A stretch of DNA of 38,962 nucleotides from NCBI GenBank assembly GCA_028280455.1, contig JANQLT010000034.1:1-38962 (forward strand), given 5' to 3'. Both the position numbers and the translations under genes were made by a program. The notes beneath the pieces were generated by a model. The model saw only the letters and a list, made by a program, of their open reading frames with translations, was not told the DNA's origin and did no database searches. Below, piece by piece: positions 25,655-34,355 of the stretch (positions are counted from its first letter, which is position 1; every line of letters begins with the position of its first letter). This DNA comes from Kiloniellales bacterium (GTDB taxonomy: Bacteria; Pseudomonadota; Alphaproteobacteria; Kiloniellales; JAKSDN01).

Positions 25655-26413
25655 CTATTCCAAGAGCTTGAGCGCATGGCGGATCGGGATCGCGTAGCTG
25701 ATCCCGCTCGGGTCCTGCAGCACCCGCTCCTTGCTGTCCTTGACGAAGACGATGCTGACGATGCCGTGCACCCGGCCGCTGGCCTGGTCGTAGAGCGGGC
25801 TGCCGCTGTTGCCGGGATAGGCCGTCGCGTCGAGCTGATAGACGAAGAAGCGATCCTGGAGCTGCTGGATCATCTTGCTGTCGAGCTGCCGGTGGGAGCG
25901 CTGCGGGATCGCGATCGGCGTATAGGCCGAGATGATGCCGCGGTGGGTCACCGGATAGAGGCCGAGCACCGAGCCGATCGGGAAGCCGGTGAAGGCGATC
26001 GCCGTGCCTTCCGGCAGGTCGGGCCCGCGCGACAGCTCCAGCACCGGCAAGGGCGGCCCATCGAAGCCGAGCACGGCCACGTCGTACTTCGGGTCCTGCT
26101 TGAGGATCCGGGCGCGGCGCTGCCTGACCTGCTCGCCGTCCCGGACGAAGATCGCCAGGCTCTCCCGGTTCTCGGCGTCGAGCTCCTCGTCGATGGCATG
26201 GTAGTTGGTGATCGCCCGAAGGCCGTCGCCGACGACGAAGCCCGTCGCGGCGAAGACGGCCGGCGGGCGGCGCGTCGCCTGATAGGTGCCGACGCCGACG
26301 ACACCGGCCTTGATGCGCTTGATGGTCTCGACGAGGTCCGCGGCGGCGCTTGGGCTCGCGGCAAAGGCGAGGCAGGCGACGACCGACAGCAACAGCGAGA
26401 GCGGACTTCTCAT
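25655..26413 (-). CDS. Secreted trypsin-like (Deg-type) serine protease without PDZ
   Basis: The start is ATG 26413, 11 bp after the end of the amidotransferase; the frame is open upstream to 28081 but antisense-like there. The 252-residue product has a signal peptide (MRSPLSLLLSVVACLAF, cut around residue 25) and a chymotrypsin-fold domain. The triad is His72 in AITNYHAI, Asp111 in KYDVAVLGF and Ser203 in YPGNSGSPLYD. There is no PDZ domain, so it is shorter than DegP or DegQ. Trypsin-like proteases with this layout are recurrent in XrtA EPS operons. It may process exported proteins or act as a periplasmic quality-control protease for the export machine; the substrate is unknown. Confidence 0.83.
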   Translation of the reverse strand: MRSPLSLLLSVVACLAFAASPSAAADLVETIKRIKAGVVGVGTYQATRRPPAVFAATGFVVGDGLRAITNYHAIDEELDAENRESLAIFVRDGEQVRQRRARILKQDPKYDVAVLGFDGPPLPVLELSRGPDLPEGTAIAFTGFPIGSVLGLYPVTHRGIISAYTPIAIPQRSHRQLDSKMIQQLQDRFFVYQLDATAYPGNSGSPLYDQASGRVHGIVSIVFVKDSKERVLQDPSGISYAIPIRHALKLLE

Positions 26414-26424
26414 GGCACGCACCG

Positions 26425-28374
26425 TCACGACGAAAGAGCGCCGGCTTGCTGCAACGCCAGGCCCGGCGCCTGCTGCTCGTGGACGTTGCGCAAGAAGGAC
26501 TCGAACATGACGATCGACCAGAGCGCGGCGCTGTGATCGCGCAGGCCCTTGATGTGGTGATCGACCATCGTCTCCATGGTGCGCATGTCGAACAGCCCGG
26601 TCTCGCGCAGCGCCGAGTCGGCCACGCAGGCTTGCAGGCGCTCCTTGAGGTCGGTGCGGAACCAGCGTCCCAGCGGCACGGCAAAGCCCATCTTGTCGCG
26701 GTAGAGCAGGTCGCGCGGCAGGTGAGGCTCCAGGGCCTTCTTGAAGAGGTACTTGCCTTCCCGGCCGCGCAGATTGAGATCGCTCGGCAGGCCCGAGGCC
26801 CAGCCGAGGAAGACGTGGTCGAGGATCGGCACCCGCACCTCGAGGGAGTGGGCCATGCTGGCGCGGTCGACCTTGGTCAGGATGTCGCCGGGCAGGTAGG
26901 TCTTCATGTCGGCGTACTGCACCCGGGCGACGGCCGACTCGCCGGGCGCCTTGGCCATGCAGTCGCGCAGCACCTGCTCGGCGTGGTAGCCCTCCAAGGC
27001 CGCGCTCAGGTCGCCCGAGAAGAGCGCCTGGCGGACGCCGTCGACCACCACGGAGACGCTGTGGAAGTAGCCGCCGACGCTGTCCCGGCCGAGGGCCTCG
27101 AAGGTCGACTTGGCCCGCAGCACCTTGGGCGCCCAGTCCAGCTTCGGGTAGAGCCGGCCGAGCAAGCCGAACAGCGGCCGGCTCAGCGCGCCCGGCAGCC
27201 GCGAGCGGACCCGCTCTTCGTAGTGGTGCCAGCGGTGCCGCCGGTAGCCGGCGAAGAGCTCGTCGCCGCCGTCGCCGGAAAGCGCCACCGTGACTCTCTC
27301 GCGGGCCAGGCCGCAGACCCGGTAGGTCGGCATGGCCGAGCTGTCGGCGAAGGGCTCGTCGTAGATTCCGGCCAGCTTGTCGACTAGGTCGAAGGCATCC
27401 GAGCGGACCTTGCGCATGTTGTGGCGCGTGCCGTAGAGCGCGGCGACCTGCGCGGCATAGGCCGTCTCGTCGAAGGCGTCCTGGTCGAAGCCGATCGAGC
27501 AGGTATCGACCGGCTCGCCGCTCTGCTGCGCCATCAGGGCGACCACCGCGCTGGAATCGACACCGCCCGAGAGGAAGGCCCCGAGCGGCACGTCGGCGAT
27601 CAGGCGGATGTCGACCGCCTCGCGCAGGCGCTCGATCAGCTCCTCCCCGAGCGCCGCCTCGTCGCCGGGCCTGGGCGGCTCGAGCGGCTCGAAGGGCACG
27701 TCCCAGTACTGGCGGGGCGCGGCGAGCGGCGCGCCGCGGCGCAGATGAAGCCAGTGACCCGGGGCCAGCTTGCGGACGTCCCGGTAGATCGTCTTGGGGT
27801 CCGGGATGTAGCCGTAGGCGAAGTAGTCCTCCACGGCCTCGACGTCGATCCGGCGCGGCAGGTCCTCGCAGATCATCAGGGACTTCAGCTCGGAGCCGAA
27901 CAGCAGACGGCCGTCCGCAAGCAGCGCATAGTAGAGCGGCTTGATGCCGAGCCGGTCGCGCGCCAGGAACAGCTCCTGGCGGTTGGAGTCCCAGACGGCG
28001 AAGGCGAACTGGCCACGGAAGCGGTGCACGCAGTCCGGACCCCATTCCTCCCAGGCGTGGACGATCACCTCGGTGTCGCACTGGCTGCGGAAGACATGGC
28101 CGCGCGCCTGCAGGTCCTGCGCCAGGGCTTGGAAGTTGAAGATCTCGCCGTTGTAGACCACGACGACCGAGCGGTCCTCGTTGAACAAGGGCTGCTGGCC
28201 GGATTTGAGATCGATGATCGAGAGCCGGCGGTGGCCGAGGCCGATGCCGGCCGCGATGAAGAGGTCGGACTCGTCGGGCCCGCGGTGGGTCTGGCTGTCG
28301 TTCATGCGCGTGAGCAGCGCTGGGTCCACAGCGCGCTGGCCCTGACTATCGAAGAGGCCGACGATCCCGCACAA
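26425..28374 (-). CDS. XrtA/PEP-CTERM system amidotransferase (AsnB family)
   Basis: This 649-residue protein matches the family called exosortase A system-associated amidotransferase 1 (TIGR03108). It starts MCGIVGLFDSQGQRAVDP, with MNDSQTHRGPDE (25-36), NGEIFNFQAL around 75 and EVIVHAWEEWG. The PP-loop GAFLSGGVDSSAVVALM (about 260) and VALSGDGGDELFAGYRRH are intact, and Cys2 is present. It should use glutamine and ATP to amidate an EPS precursor carboxylate; the true substrate of this family is not established. It lies 36 bp downstream of the exosortase gene and 11 bp upstream of the protease, so all are probably one transcript. Confidence 0.9.
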   Translation of the reverse strand: MCGIVGLFDSQGQRAVDPALLTRMNDSQTHRGPDESDLFIAAGIGLGHRRLSIIDLKSGQQPLFNEDRSVVVVYNGEIFNFQALAQDLQARGHVFRSQCDTEVIVHAWEEWGPDCVHRFRGQFAFAVWDSNRQELFLARDRLGIKPLYYALLADGRLLFGSELKSLMICEDLPRRIDVEAVEDYFAYGYIPDPKTIYRDVRKLAPGHWLHLRRGAPLAAPRQYWDVPFEPLEPPRPGDEAALGEELIERLREAVDIRLIADVPLGAFLSGGVDSSAVVALMAQQSGEPVDTCSIGFDQDAFDETAYAAQVAALYGTRHNMRKVRSDAFDLVDKLAGIYDEPFADSSAMPTYRVCGLARERVTVALSGDGGDELFAGYRRHRWHHYEERVRSRLPGALSRPLFGLLGRLYPKLDWAPKVLRAKSTFEALGRDSVGGYFHSVSVVVDGVRQALFSGDLSAALEGYHAEQVLRDCMAKAPGESAVARVQYADMKTYLPGDILTKVDRASMAHSLEVRVPILDHVFLGWASGLPSDLNLRGREGKYLFKKALEPHLPRDLLYRDKMGFAVPLGRWFRTDLKERLQACVADSALRETGLFDMRTMETMVDHHIKGLRDHSAALWSIVMFESFLRNVHEQQAPGLALQQAGALSS

Positions 28375-28410
28375 AAGTCCGTCTCCGCATTCCGCCCGAA
28401 GGGCCGCGTT

Positions 28411-30039
28411 CTAGCCGTCAGTCTCGGCCAGGTAGGCGGTCAGGGCACCGTCGATGGGCTCGACCTGGCCGAGGAAGTCCTTGAGGCGCTCGACGGCGTC
28501 GGCCGGCGACAGGTCGATCTCGGTCGAGATCGCCACCACCGCCGCCTCGCCGCGCTGGTTCAGCAGCTTGCCCTTGAGCTCCAGCAGCTTGGCCAGGTAG
28601 CGGTTGGCCGTGAACTGCCGGTCGACCCAGAACCAATACCAGACCATGCGCTCGCCCTCGGTGGAGCGCGCCACGAGCTGACGGACCTCCAGGTCGCCGC
28701 CGTCGAGCTGCACGACCTGCCGGCCGCTCGACATGCCCCGCCAGATCGCATCCTGCCCGAAGGGCCGGTTCATCGCATTGACCACCTCGGCCCCCTGGCG
28801 CTGGTAGGCATAGAAGGCCGTGTAGAGATCGACCCGGCCGAGCGGGCCGCGGAAGCCCTGGCGATGCTCGAGCGTCGCACCGGGAAAGTGCGGCTGCCAG
28901 TCGGCGGCGTGGCCGGCGGCCGGAGTCCAAGGCGCCTCGGCCCGCAGCGCCGGGCGTGCGGCGGCCGACGCCTCGGCGATACCGCTCTCCAGGTAGCCCT
29001 TGTAGAGCAGGCCCGCGGTAGCCGCCGCGCCGGCCAGCAGGAAGGCCAGGCCGATGCGCCGCGGCGCGGCGGCGAGACGCGGCATGGCGGCCGACGGCGC
29101 CGGCGCCGCGTCCTCCATGCCCTCATCCTTGCCGCGCATCGCCAGGCCGATGCCCAGGAGGCAGAAGGTGACGAAGGAGAAGAAGATCCAGCCGTAGACC
29201 AGGTGGTCGGCGCCGATCGCATACTCGTAGTCGCTGAGGTGCGCGATCATGACGATGCCGTAGGCCCGGAAACCGTTGGCGACGATCGGCACGACGAAGG
29301 AGAGCACAACGAAGACCGCCCGCTTCCAGGGGCTGTCGAAGAGCACGTAGCCGGCCAGGAAGCCGAGGGTGATCGAGCTGATCAGGTAGCGCACGCCGGA
29401 GCAGGCCTCGGCGACTTCGAAGCTGCCGGAAGGAATGTAGAGGTAGAGGCCTTCGAGGTAGACCGGGATGCCGGTGGCGCGCAGCATCGGCACCACGAAC
29501 TGCGCCGTGACGTGCTGGAAGAAGGGGATCAGCTCGGTCCCGATCGGGATCGCGAAGACCCAGAAGAACAGCGGGAAGAGGATGACCCGCACCACCTGCC
29601 AGCCGAGCAGGGTCAGCACCATCGACTGGGCCATGGCGATCAGGGCGATCTGCTCGACGACCAGAACGCCGGCCGTGTTGCCGACGAGCCAAAGCAGGGA
29701 GCCGCCCAGCAGCGGCACCAGGGCCGGCAGCCAGGGGCTCGGCTCCAGCGCCTTGAGCCGATCGGCCCGGCGCCAGATCAGATAGGCGCTGATCGGGAAG
29801 ATCAGGAAGCAGTGGTTGAAGGTCTCGGACTCGTTCCAGATCCGCACCGCTTCCGTGGCGGTGTTCCAGTGCAGGCCGACGAGGCCGGCCAGGCCGATGA
29901 GCAGCGACAGGCCGGCAAGGACCCAGGCCCGCGACCAGCCGCCCTCGCCCGCTTGACCCTCACCCGCTTGACCCTCACCCGCTTGCCCCTCGTGCGACAG
30001 GGGCCGGCGCGCCGTCTCGTCGCTCACCGTCGCCACCAT
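28411..30039 (-). CDS. xrtA: Exosortase A fused to EpsI (XrtA-EpsI)
   Basis: A start at ATG 30039 gives 542 residues and a 7-bp gap to FemAB; an earlier ATG at 30069 would overlap FemAB by 23 bp. Eight or more transmembrane helices hold the exosortase triad: Cys213 in EVAEACSGVRYL, Arg258 in VANGFRAYG and His279 in GADHLVYGW. After about residue 300 a linker leads to a further membrane anchor and a C-terminal EpsI/DUF3485 domain (about 370-542), with WRGMSSGRQVVQLDG and VWYWFWVDR. XrtA-EpsI is a common fusion in such loci. It would cleave PEP-CTERM substrates in the inner membrane, but none is seen here. An EGQAG tandem repeat lies near the N-terminus. Confidence 0.93.
   Translation of the reverse strand: MVATVSDETARRPLSHEGQAGEGQAGEGQAGEGGWSRAWVLAGLSLLIGLAGLVGLHWNTATEAVRIWNESETFNHCFLIFPISAYLIWRRADRLKALEPSPWLPALVPLLGGSLLWLVGNTAGVLVVEQIALIAMAQSMVLTLLGWQVVRVILFPLFFWVFAIPIGTELIPFFQHVTAQFVVPMLRATGIPVYLEGLYLYIPSGSFEVAEACSGVRYLISSITLGFLAGYVLFDSPWKRAVFVVLSFVVPIVANGFRAYGIVMIAHLSDYEYAIGADHLVYGWIFFSFVTFCLLGIGLAMRGKDEGMEDAAPAPSAAMPRLAAAPRRIGLAFLLAGAAATAGLLYKGYLESGIAEASAAARPALRAEAPWTPAAGHAADWQPHFPGATLEHRQGFRGPLGRVDLYTAFYAYQRQGAEVVNAMNRPFGQDAIWRGMSSGRQVVQLDGGDLEVRQLVARSTEGERMVWYWFWVDRQFTANRYLAKLLELKGKLLNQRGEAAVVAISTEIDLSPADAVERLKDFLGQVEPIDGALTAYLAETDG
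29951..29995. repeat. 15-bp tandem repeat within the exosortase gene
   Basis: Two exact units gcttgaccctcaccc (29951-29965 and 29966-29980) are followed by a diverged third. They encode repeated EGQAG in the cytosolic N-terminus of XrtA. In-frame 15-bp changes would not break the protein. Confidence 0.7.
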
Positions 30040-30046
30040 CGCGCGT

Positions 30047-31171
30047 CTATCCCAGATCCCGGGCCACAAGAGGCCCGATCAGATTGGCGACCGGCACGGG
30101 CAGGCGCTTCCAGAGCGCGATCGCCAGGCGGTACTTCGGATTCAGGGGATTGATCTCCGGCACCGCTTCGGCCCCGAAGAGACGATACTCGTAGTGCAGC
30201 GGCGTCGGCTCGAAGCCCCAGTGGCGCTTGAAGGCGAAGGAGCCGGTGTCCCGCTTGCTGCGGCCGAAGTCGAAGATCTCCAGCCCGGATTCGCAGGCCC
30301 GCCTCATGACCTGCCAGTACATGAAGTCGTAGGCCGCCGACTTGCGGGCCTCGCCGATGCCGCCGCCGAAGTAGGGCAGGATCTCGTTGCGGAACCGGAA
30401 GCTCACGACGCCGGAGATCGGCCGCTGGTCCTTGCTGACGATCGATATCTCGCAGGCCGCGCCGAACTGCTTCTTGAGGTTGGCGAAGAAGCCCCTGGCG
30501 AAGACCGGCGTGCCGTGGTTGCGGACGGACTCGGCATAGATCCGGTAGAAGCGCTCGACGCCCTCGTCGATCTCCTCCACGAGCCCGGCCTTGATGCCCT
30601 TGCGCACCATGGCGCGCTGCTTGCGCGGGATGGCCAGCAGGTTGGCCTCGGGGTCGGGCAGGATCGGCTTGCGGAAGGTGACGTAGAGGCTGTCGTTGCG
30701 CGGCCAGCCTTCGTGCATCGGCCGCATGTTTCGATACTCGAGATGCTCGACGGCCAGCGAGCGGCCGAGCGCCTCGGCGGCCGCGTCCAGCGCCGCCAGG
30801 CTCTCCGGGTCCGCGGCCAGGGGACCGCCGTAGACGCAGAAGGCGTTCGAGACCAGCGCGTTGGCGAACAGCCGGCTCTTGACGTGCACGAGCGGCAGCA
30901 CGCCGGTGATCGTCTCGCCGCGCAGGGCGCAGAGGTAGTGGCAGCGGTGCCCGAAGCTCTCTTCGATCACCGAGCGCCAGGCGGCCAGATGGCAGAAGGT
31001 GCCCTCTGGGTGGGCCTCGACGAAGCCGTCCCAGCGCGCCTGCAGGGCGGGCTCGAAGTCCCGCACGACCGGCGTCGCGGGCGCTGCCCCGACAGCGGCG
31101 TCCTGCGGGCCGACGGCGCGGCCGGCCAGGGGCTCATCGACCCGGGCGGCTGTGGCGGTCGCGGGAGTCAC
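30047..31171 (-). CDS. FemAB-type transferase, XrtA/PEP-CTERM associated
   Basis: The start is GTG 31171, overlapping the TGA of the deacetylase (GTGA), giving 374 residues. It consists of two GNAT-like folds of the FemAB superfamily, matching the XrtA-associated FemAB-related family (TIGR03019): FGHRCHYLCALRGETITGV, NLLAIPRKQRAMVRKGIKAG, GVVSFRFRNEILPYFGGG, YDFMYWQVMRRACESG and FDFGRSKRDTGSFAFKRHWG. FemAB enzymes use aminoacyl-tRNA to add amino acids to peptidoglycan; the role in XrtA systems is unproven. An aminoacyl or acyl decoration of EPS or its lipid precursor is a reasonable guess. The frame is open further upstream but would run antisense-like through the deacetylase. Confidence 0.87.
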   Translation of the reverse strand: MTPATATAARVDEPLAGRAVGPQDAAVGAAPATPVVRDFEPALQARWDGFVEAHPEGTFCHLAAWRSVIEESFGHRCHYLCALRGETITGVLPLVHVKSRLFANALVSNAFCVYGGPLAADPESLAALDAAAEALGRSLAVEHLEYRNMRPMHEGWPRNDSLYVTFRKPILPDPEANLLAIPRKQRAMVRKGIKAGLVEEIDEGVERFYRIYAESVRNHGTPVFARGFFANLKKQFGAACEISIVSKDQRPISGVVSFRFRNEILPYFGGGIGEARKSAAYDFMYWQVMRRACESGLEIFDFGRSKRDTGSFAFKRHWGFEPTPLHYEYRLFGAEAVPEINPLNPKYRLAIALWKRLPVPVANLIGPLVARDLG

Positions 31172-32082
31172 GCCGCGGCCTCCAGCGCCGGCAGGTGGAT
31201 CCGGTCCAGGCGGTCCCAGGAGAAGTCGCTCAGCACCGCCCGCAGCCGGCTCTCCATGCGGCTCAGGTTGGTGTAGTGCCGGACCTTGGTCTTCAGCGAG
31301 GAACGCGGCATGCGCGGCTGCTCGGGATCGATCTCCCAGGGATGAAAGTAGAACACGCAGGGCTGCCGCTCTTGCCGGTTGACCCGGCGGATCGCCCAGG
31401 TCGTCAGCGAATAGGGCAGCAGCCGGAAATAGCCGCCGCCGCCGCAGGGCAGGTTGCGGCCCATCAGGCGCAGGGTGGAGATCGGTATCTCCAGCAGCCG
31501 GCCGCCGTCGTCGTGCCGGAAGGCGAAGCGCGGCGCCGCGGGCATGCCGTAGAGATCGTGGTGGATCGGATAGACGCTGGAGCTGTAGCGGTAGCCTTCC
31601 TCGGCGAGGATCTGCGCCGCCCAGATCGTCTTCTCGTTCAGCGAGAAGCTGGCCGCGCGGTAGCCGAGCACGGGCCGGCCGGAGACCTCTTCCAAGAGGC
31701 CCTTGGTCCGCCTGACGTCTTCGCGGAACGCCGCCGGCGCCTGCTCGTGGATCCTGAAATGCGAATAGCCGTGGCTGGCGAGCTCGTGCCCCTCCCCGAC
31801 GATGCGCTTGATCAGCGCCGGGTAGCGCTCGGCGACCCAGCCGAGGACGAAGAAGGTCGCCGAGACGCCGCCGTCGGCAAAGAGCTGCAGCACCCGTTCG
31901 GTATTGCCCTCGACCCGGCAGGGCAGGCCCGACCAATCGTCGCGCTCGACCTGGTCGGCGAAGGCCGAGACCTGGAAGTAGTCCTCGACGTCAACCGTCA
32001 TCGCGTTGGTGATGCCGGGGCTTCGTCCCTCGCGGGTCCGAGACGCGGGATGGGTCGCCCTGAGCGCCGTCTCCTGGTCCAT
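31168..32082 (-). CDS. XrtA-system polysaccharide deacetylase (NodB domain)
   Basis: This 304-residue protein has the NodB metal-dependent deacetylase motifs DVEDYFQ (31-37), HGYSHFRIHEQ (104-114) and YRAASFSL (141-148), followed by the His-containing YFHPWEID. It matches the PEP-CTERM polysaccharide deacetylase family (TIGR03006). It would remove N- or O-acetyl groups from EPS precursors or polymer; no signal peptide is visible, so action in the cytosol or at the membrane is more likely. It begins 16 bp after the ATPase gene and overlaps the GTG of FemAB, so coupling is expected. Confidence 0.9.
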   Translation of the reverse strand: MDQETALRATHPASRTREGRSPGITNAMTVDVEDYFQVSAFADQVERDDWSGLPCRVEGNTERVLQLFADGGVSATFFVLGWVAERYPALIKRIVGEGHELASHGYSHFRIHEQAPAAFREDVRRTKGLLEEVSGRPVLGYRAASFSLNEKTIWAAQILAEEGYRYSSSVYPIHHDLYGMPAAPRFAFRHDDGGRLLEIPISTLRLMGRNLPCGGGGYFRLLPYSLTTWAIRRVNRQERQPCVFYFHPWEIDPEQPRMPRSSLKTKVRHYTNLSRMESRLRAVLSDFSWDRLDRIHLPALEAAA

Positions 32083-32098
32083 GACGGAAGCCCCGGCG

Positions 32099-33166
32099 CT
32101 AGCCCTTGCCCACGTTGCGCACGGCGATCTGGCCGTCGGCGAGAATCTGCTCCAGCCGACGCTCCTGCTCGCGCATCTGCTTGTCGATCTGCTGCAGGCG
32201 CTGGGCGATGCCCTGCAGGCTCTCGGCGACCCGGCCGTCCGAGATCGCCGGCTCGACCAGGGGGCCGGCCGGCGCCACGGCGGGCTGTGCCGCGACCACG
32301 GGCTGGAGCTCGGTGACCGTCGGCGCCGGCGGCGCTGCGTCGGGGTCGGCGAGCAGGCCCTCCTGGCGAATCTCCGTGACGACCTCGTGCACGTCCTCCA
32401 GGAGGATCTCGTGCTTGTCGGCGAGGAAGGCCGAGACCAGGAGCCGGTCGCAGATCAGGTTGATCCGGCGCGGCACGCCGTCGGAGGCCTGGTAGGTCTC
32501 CTGGAAGGCGAAGGGATGAATCTTGGGATCGTCGTTCCAGCCGGCCAGCTTGAGGCGGTGCTCGATGTACTCGCGCGTCTGGCTCTGGTCGAGCGGGCCC
32601 AGATGGAAGGAGGCCACCACCCGCTGGCGAAGCTGCTCCATGGTCGGCTGCAGCAGGATGTCGCGGAACTCCGGCTGGCCGACCAGGAAGATCTGCAGCA
32701 GGGCACCGTCGTTGCGCTGGAAGTTGGAGAGCATGCGAAGCTCTTCCAACGACGAGGCCGAGAGGTTCTGCGCTTCGTCGACGACCAGCAGACCGCAGGC
32801 GCTGCGGCCTTCCTGCTCTTGCAGGAAGAGCTGGATCTTGCGCAGCAGATTCGCCTTGTCGTCGGTCTCGCACTCGATGCCGAACTCGTTGGCGACGACG
32901 CGCAGCAGGTCTTCCTCTTCCAGCTTGCTGCTGACGATCTTGGCCGTGCGGCGCTTGCTGTTGATCAGGCGGGTCAGGAAGTAGTTGACCAGGGTGGTCT
33001 TGCCGGCGCCGATTTCGCCGGTGATGACCACGAAGCCCTCGCCCTTGCTGAGCCCGTAGCTGGCATAGGCGAGCGCCTTCTTGTGCGGGCCTTGTCCGAA
33101 GAAGAACCGGGTATCCGGGGTGATCTGAAAGGGCAGTTCCTTCAGACCGAAATAGGACTCATACAT
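32099..33166 (-). CDS. XrtA-associated ExeA/GspA-like AAA ATPase
   Basis: The chosen start MYESYFGLKELPF is the conserved beginning of this family (TIGR03015). The 16 residues upstream in frame look spurious. The 355-residue product has Walker A GEIGAGKT (50-57), Walker B LLVVDEAQ (126-133), LPFQITPDTRFFF near the start, and RRINLICDRLL in the lid region. A Pro/Ala-rich linker and a charged C-terminal coiled coil (about 300-350) follow; the ExeA peptidoglycan-binding C-terminus is absent. It probably powers assembly of the EPS export complex. It is transcribed before the deacetylase with a 16-bp gap, after a 146-bp gap from the kinase. Confidence 0.88.
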   Translation of the reverse strand: MYESYFGLKELPFQITPDTRFFFGQGPHKKALAYASYGLSKGEGFVVITGEIGAGKTTLVNYFLTRLINSKRRTAKIVSSKLEEEDLLRVVANEFGIECETDDKANLLRKIQLFLQEQEGRSACGLLVVDEAQNLSASSLEELRMLSNFQRNDGALLQIFLVGQPEFRDILLQPTMEQLRQRVVASFHLGPLDQSQTREYIEHRLKLAGWNDDPKIHPFAFQETYQASDGVPRRINLICDRLLVSAFLADKHEILLEDVHEVVTEIRQEGLLADPDAAPPAPTVTELQPVVAAQPAVAPAGPLVEPAISDGRVAESLQGIAQRLQQIDKQMREQERRLEQILADGQIAVRNVGKG

Positions 33167-33312
33167 CGCGCAACCGCGTCCCTGTGCCGCCAAGCCTGCC
33201 CGATAGTCCCGCAAACCCTATCGGTGTCGCACCGAGGCCCCGCCTCATCCCTCGTCCCCGTGAGCGAAAGATCGCCGTTCCGAAAGAGCGCCGGGATCGG
33301 CGAAAGCCCCGC

Positions 33313-34320
33313 TCATTTATTGTACTGATAGCCGTAGTTGTAATAGTTGTAGTAGCCACCGATCAGCGAGGCGCCGATCTGCGGCCGTGCCTTGTTCAGC
33401 ACGAAGCCGACGCCCTGGTGCCCCTTGATCATCTCCACCGCCGAGGTGATGGCACCCTTCGAGGTCTTCTCCGCCTCGACGACGATCAGGATCTGACCGA
33501 CCAGGTTGACCAGGACCGCCGCCTCGCTGGTCGCAAGCAGCGGTGCCGTGTCGAAGATGATGACTCGGTCGTTGTAGCGCTGGGCCAGCTCGTCGGCGAC
33601 TTCGCGCATGCGCCGGCTGGACAGCAGCTCGGTGCTGCGCTGGTGCTTGGGGCCCGCCGGAATGATCGAGAGGGTCTCGATGTTCGTCTTGATGATGACG
33701 TCCGAGATGTCGAGCGAGGGGTCGTCGAGCAGATCGATCAGGCCGCGGTCGGCCGACACGCCGAGGCGCTCGAGCACGCGCGGCCGGGCGAAATCGGCGT
33801 CGATGATCAGCGCCGTGAGATCGCGCTCCGAGGCGATGCTGATGGCCAGATTGACCGCCGTGTGGGTCTTGCCCTCGCCCGGCGCCGCGCTGGTCACCAT
33901 GATCATGTTGGAGTTCGGCACGTCCTCCAGGTTCTTCAGCGTCAGCACGTCGCGCTTGATGTGCCGAAACTCCTCGGTGAGCTGATTGCTCTTGCCGAAG
34001 GGCAGAATCAGGCCGTTCTTCGCGAACTTCGAGAAATCCAGCTCGACGCGGTTGTTGCTGCGGCTCTCCGCCTCGGGCTGCCGGCCGGCCGGCTGCGCCG
34101 ATGCCGCCGCGGCATCGGCCAGCGTCGCGTCGGCCTTGCCGTTGCCTTTGCCCTTGGGCGCCTCGGCCTCGGCGGCCTTGGCCTGGGTCGGCATGCTCTC
34201 GACGTTGGCGGCGGCGCCCTCCTTGCCCGGCGCGCGCTGCAGCGTCTCGACCACGGCGGGGTCCGGCGTCAGGGCCTTGGCCTTCTCGAGATGCTGAGCA
34301 GCTCTTTCGATCAGATCCAT
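33313..34320 (-). CDS. XrtA-associated tyrosine autokinase (BY-kinase)
   Basis: This 335-residue protein has a CpsD/Wzc-type ATPase domain: Walker A in SAAPGEGKT (144-152), A' LIIDADFARPR (171-181) and Walker B VIIFDTAP (253-260). It ends in a tyrosine cluster of seven Tyr between 323 and 333 (GGYYNYYNYGYQYNK), the autophosphorylated tail. The low-complexity Ala/Glu/Lys region at 35-90 looks disordered and contributes the linker. It matches the family called exosortase-A-associated tyrosine autokinase (TIGR03018). It would partner with the chain-length protein 35 bp upstream to control polymer length. Tyr-phosphatase is not in the window. Confidence 0.92.
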   Translation of the reverse strand: MDLIERAAQHLEKAKALTPDPAVVETLQRAPGKEGAAANVESMPTQAKAAEAEAPKGKGNGKADATLADAAAASAQPAGRQPEAESRSNNRVELDFSKFAKNGLILPFGKSNQLTEEFRHIKRDVLTLKNLEDVPNSNMIMVTSAAPGEGKTHTAVNLAISIASERDLTALIIDADFARPRVLERLGVSADRGLIDLLDDPSLDISDVIIKTNIETLSIIPAGPKHQRSTELLSSRRMREVADELAQRYNDRVIIFDTAPLLATSEAAVLVNLVGQILIVVEAEKTSKGAITSAVEMIKGHQGVGFVLNKARPQIGASLIGGYYNYYNYGYQYNK

Positions 34321-34355
34321 GTCAGATTGTCCTGGTAGCGCCGCGGCCCGGGTGC

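Noticed and set aside
26414..28081. Upstream part of an 808-codon frame leading into the protease
   Set aside because: It lies out of frame across the XrtA-type amidotransferase and has no recognisable motif; the signal peptide begins at 26413.
29951..29995. Tandem repeat as a start of a CRISPR or VNTR locus
   Set aside because: Only about three 15-bp units, in frame within the exosortase gene.
27421..30153. 910-codon plus-strand ORF opposite exosortase and amidotransferase
   Set aside because: Low-complexity antisense translation; the opposite strand carries strongly conserved families.
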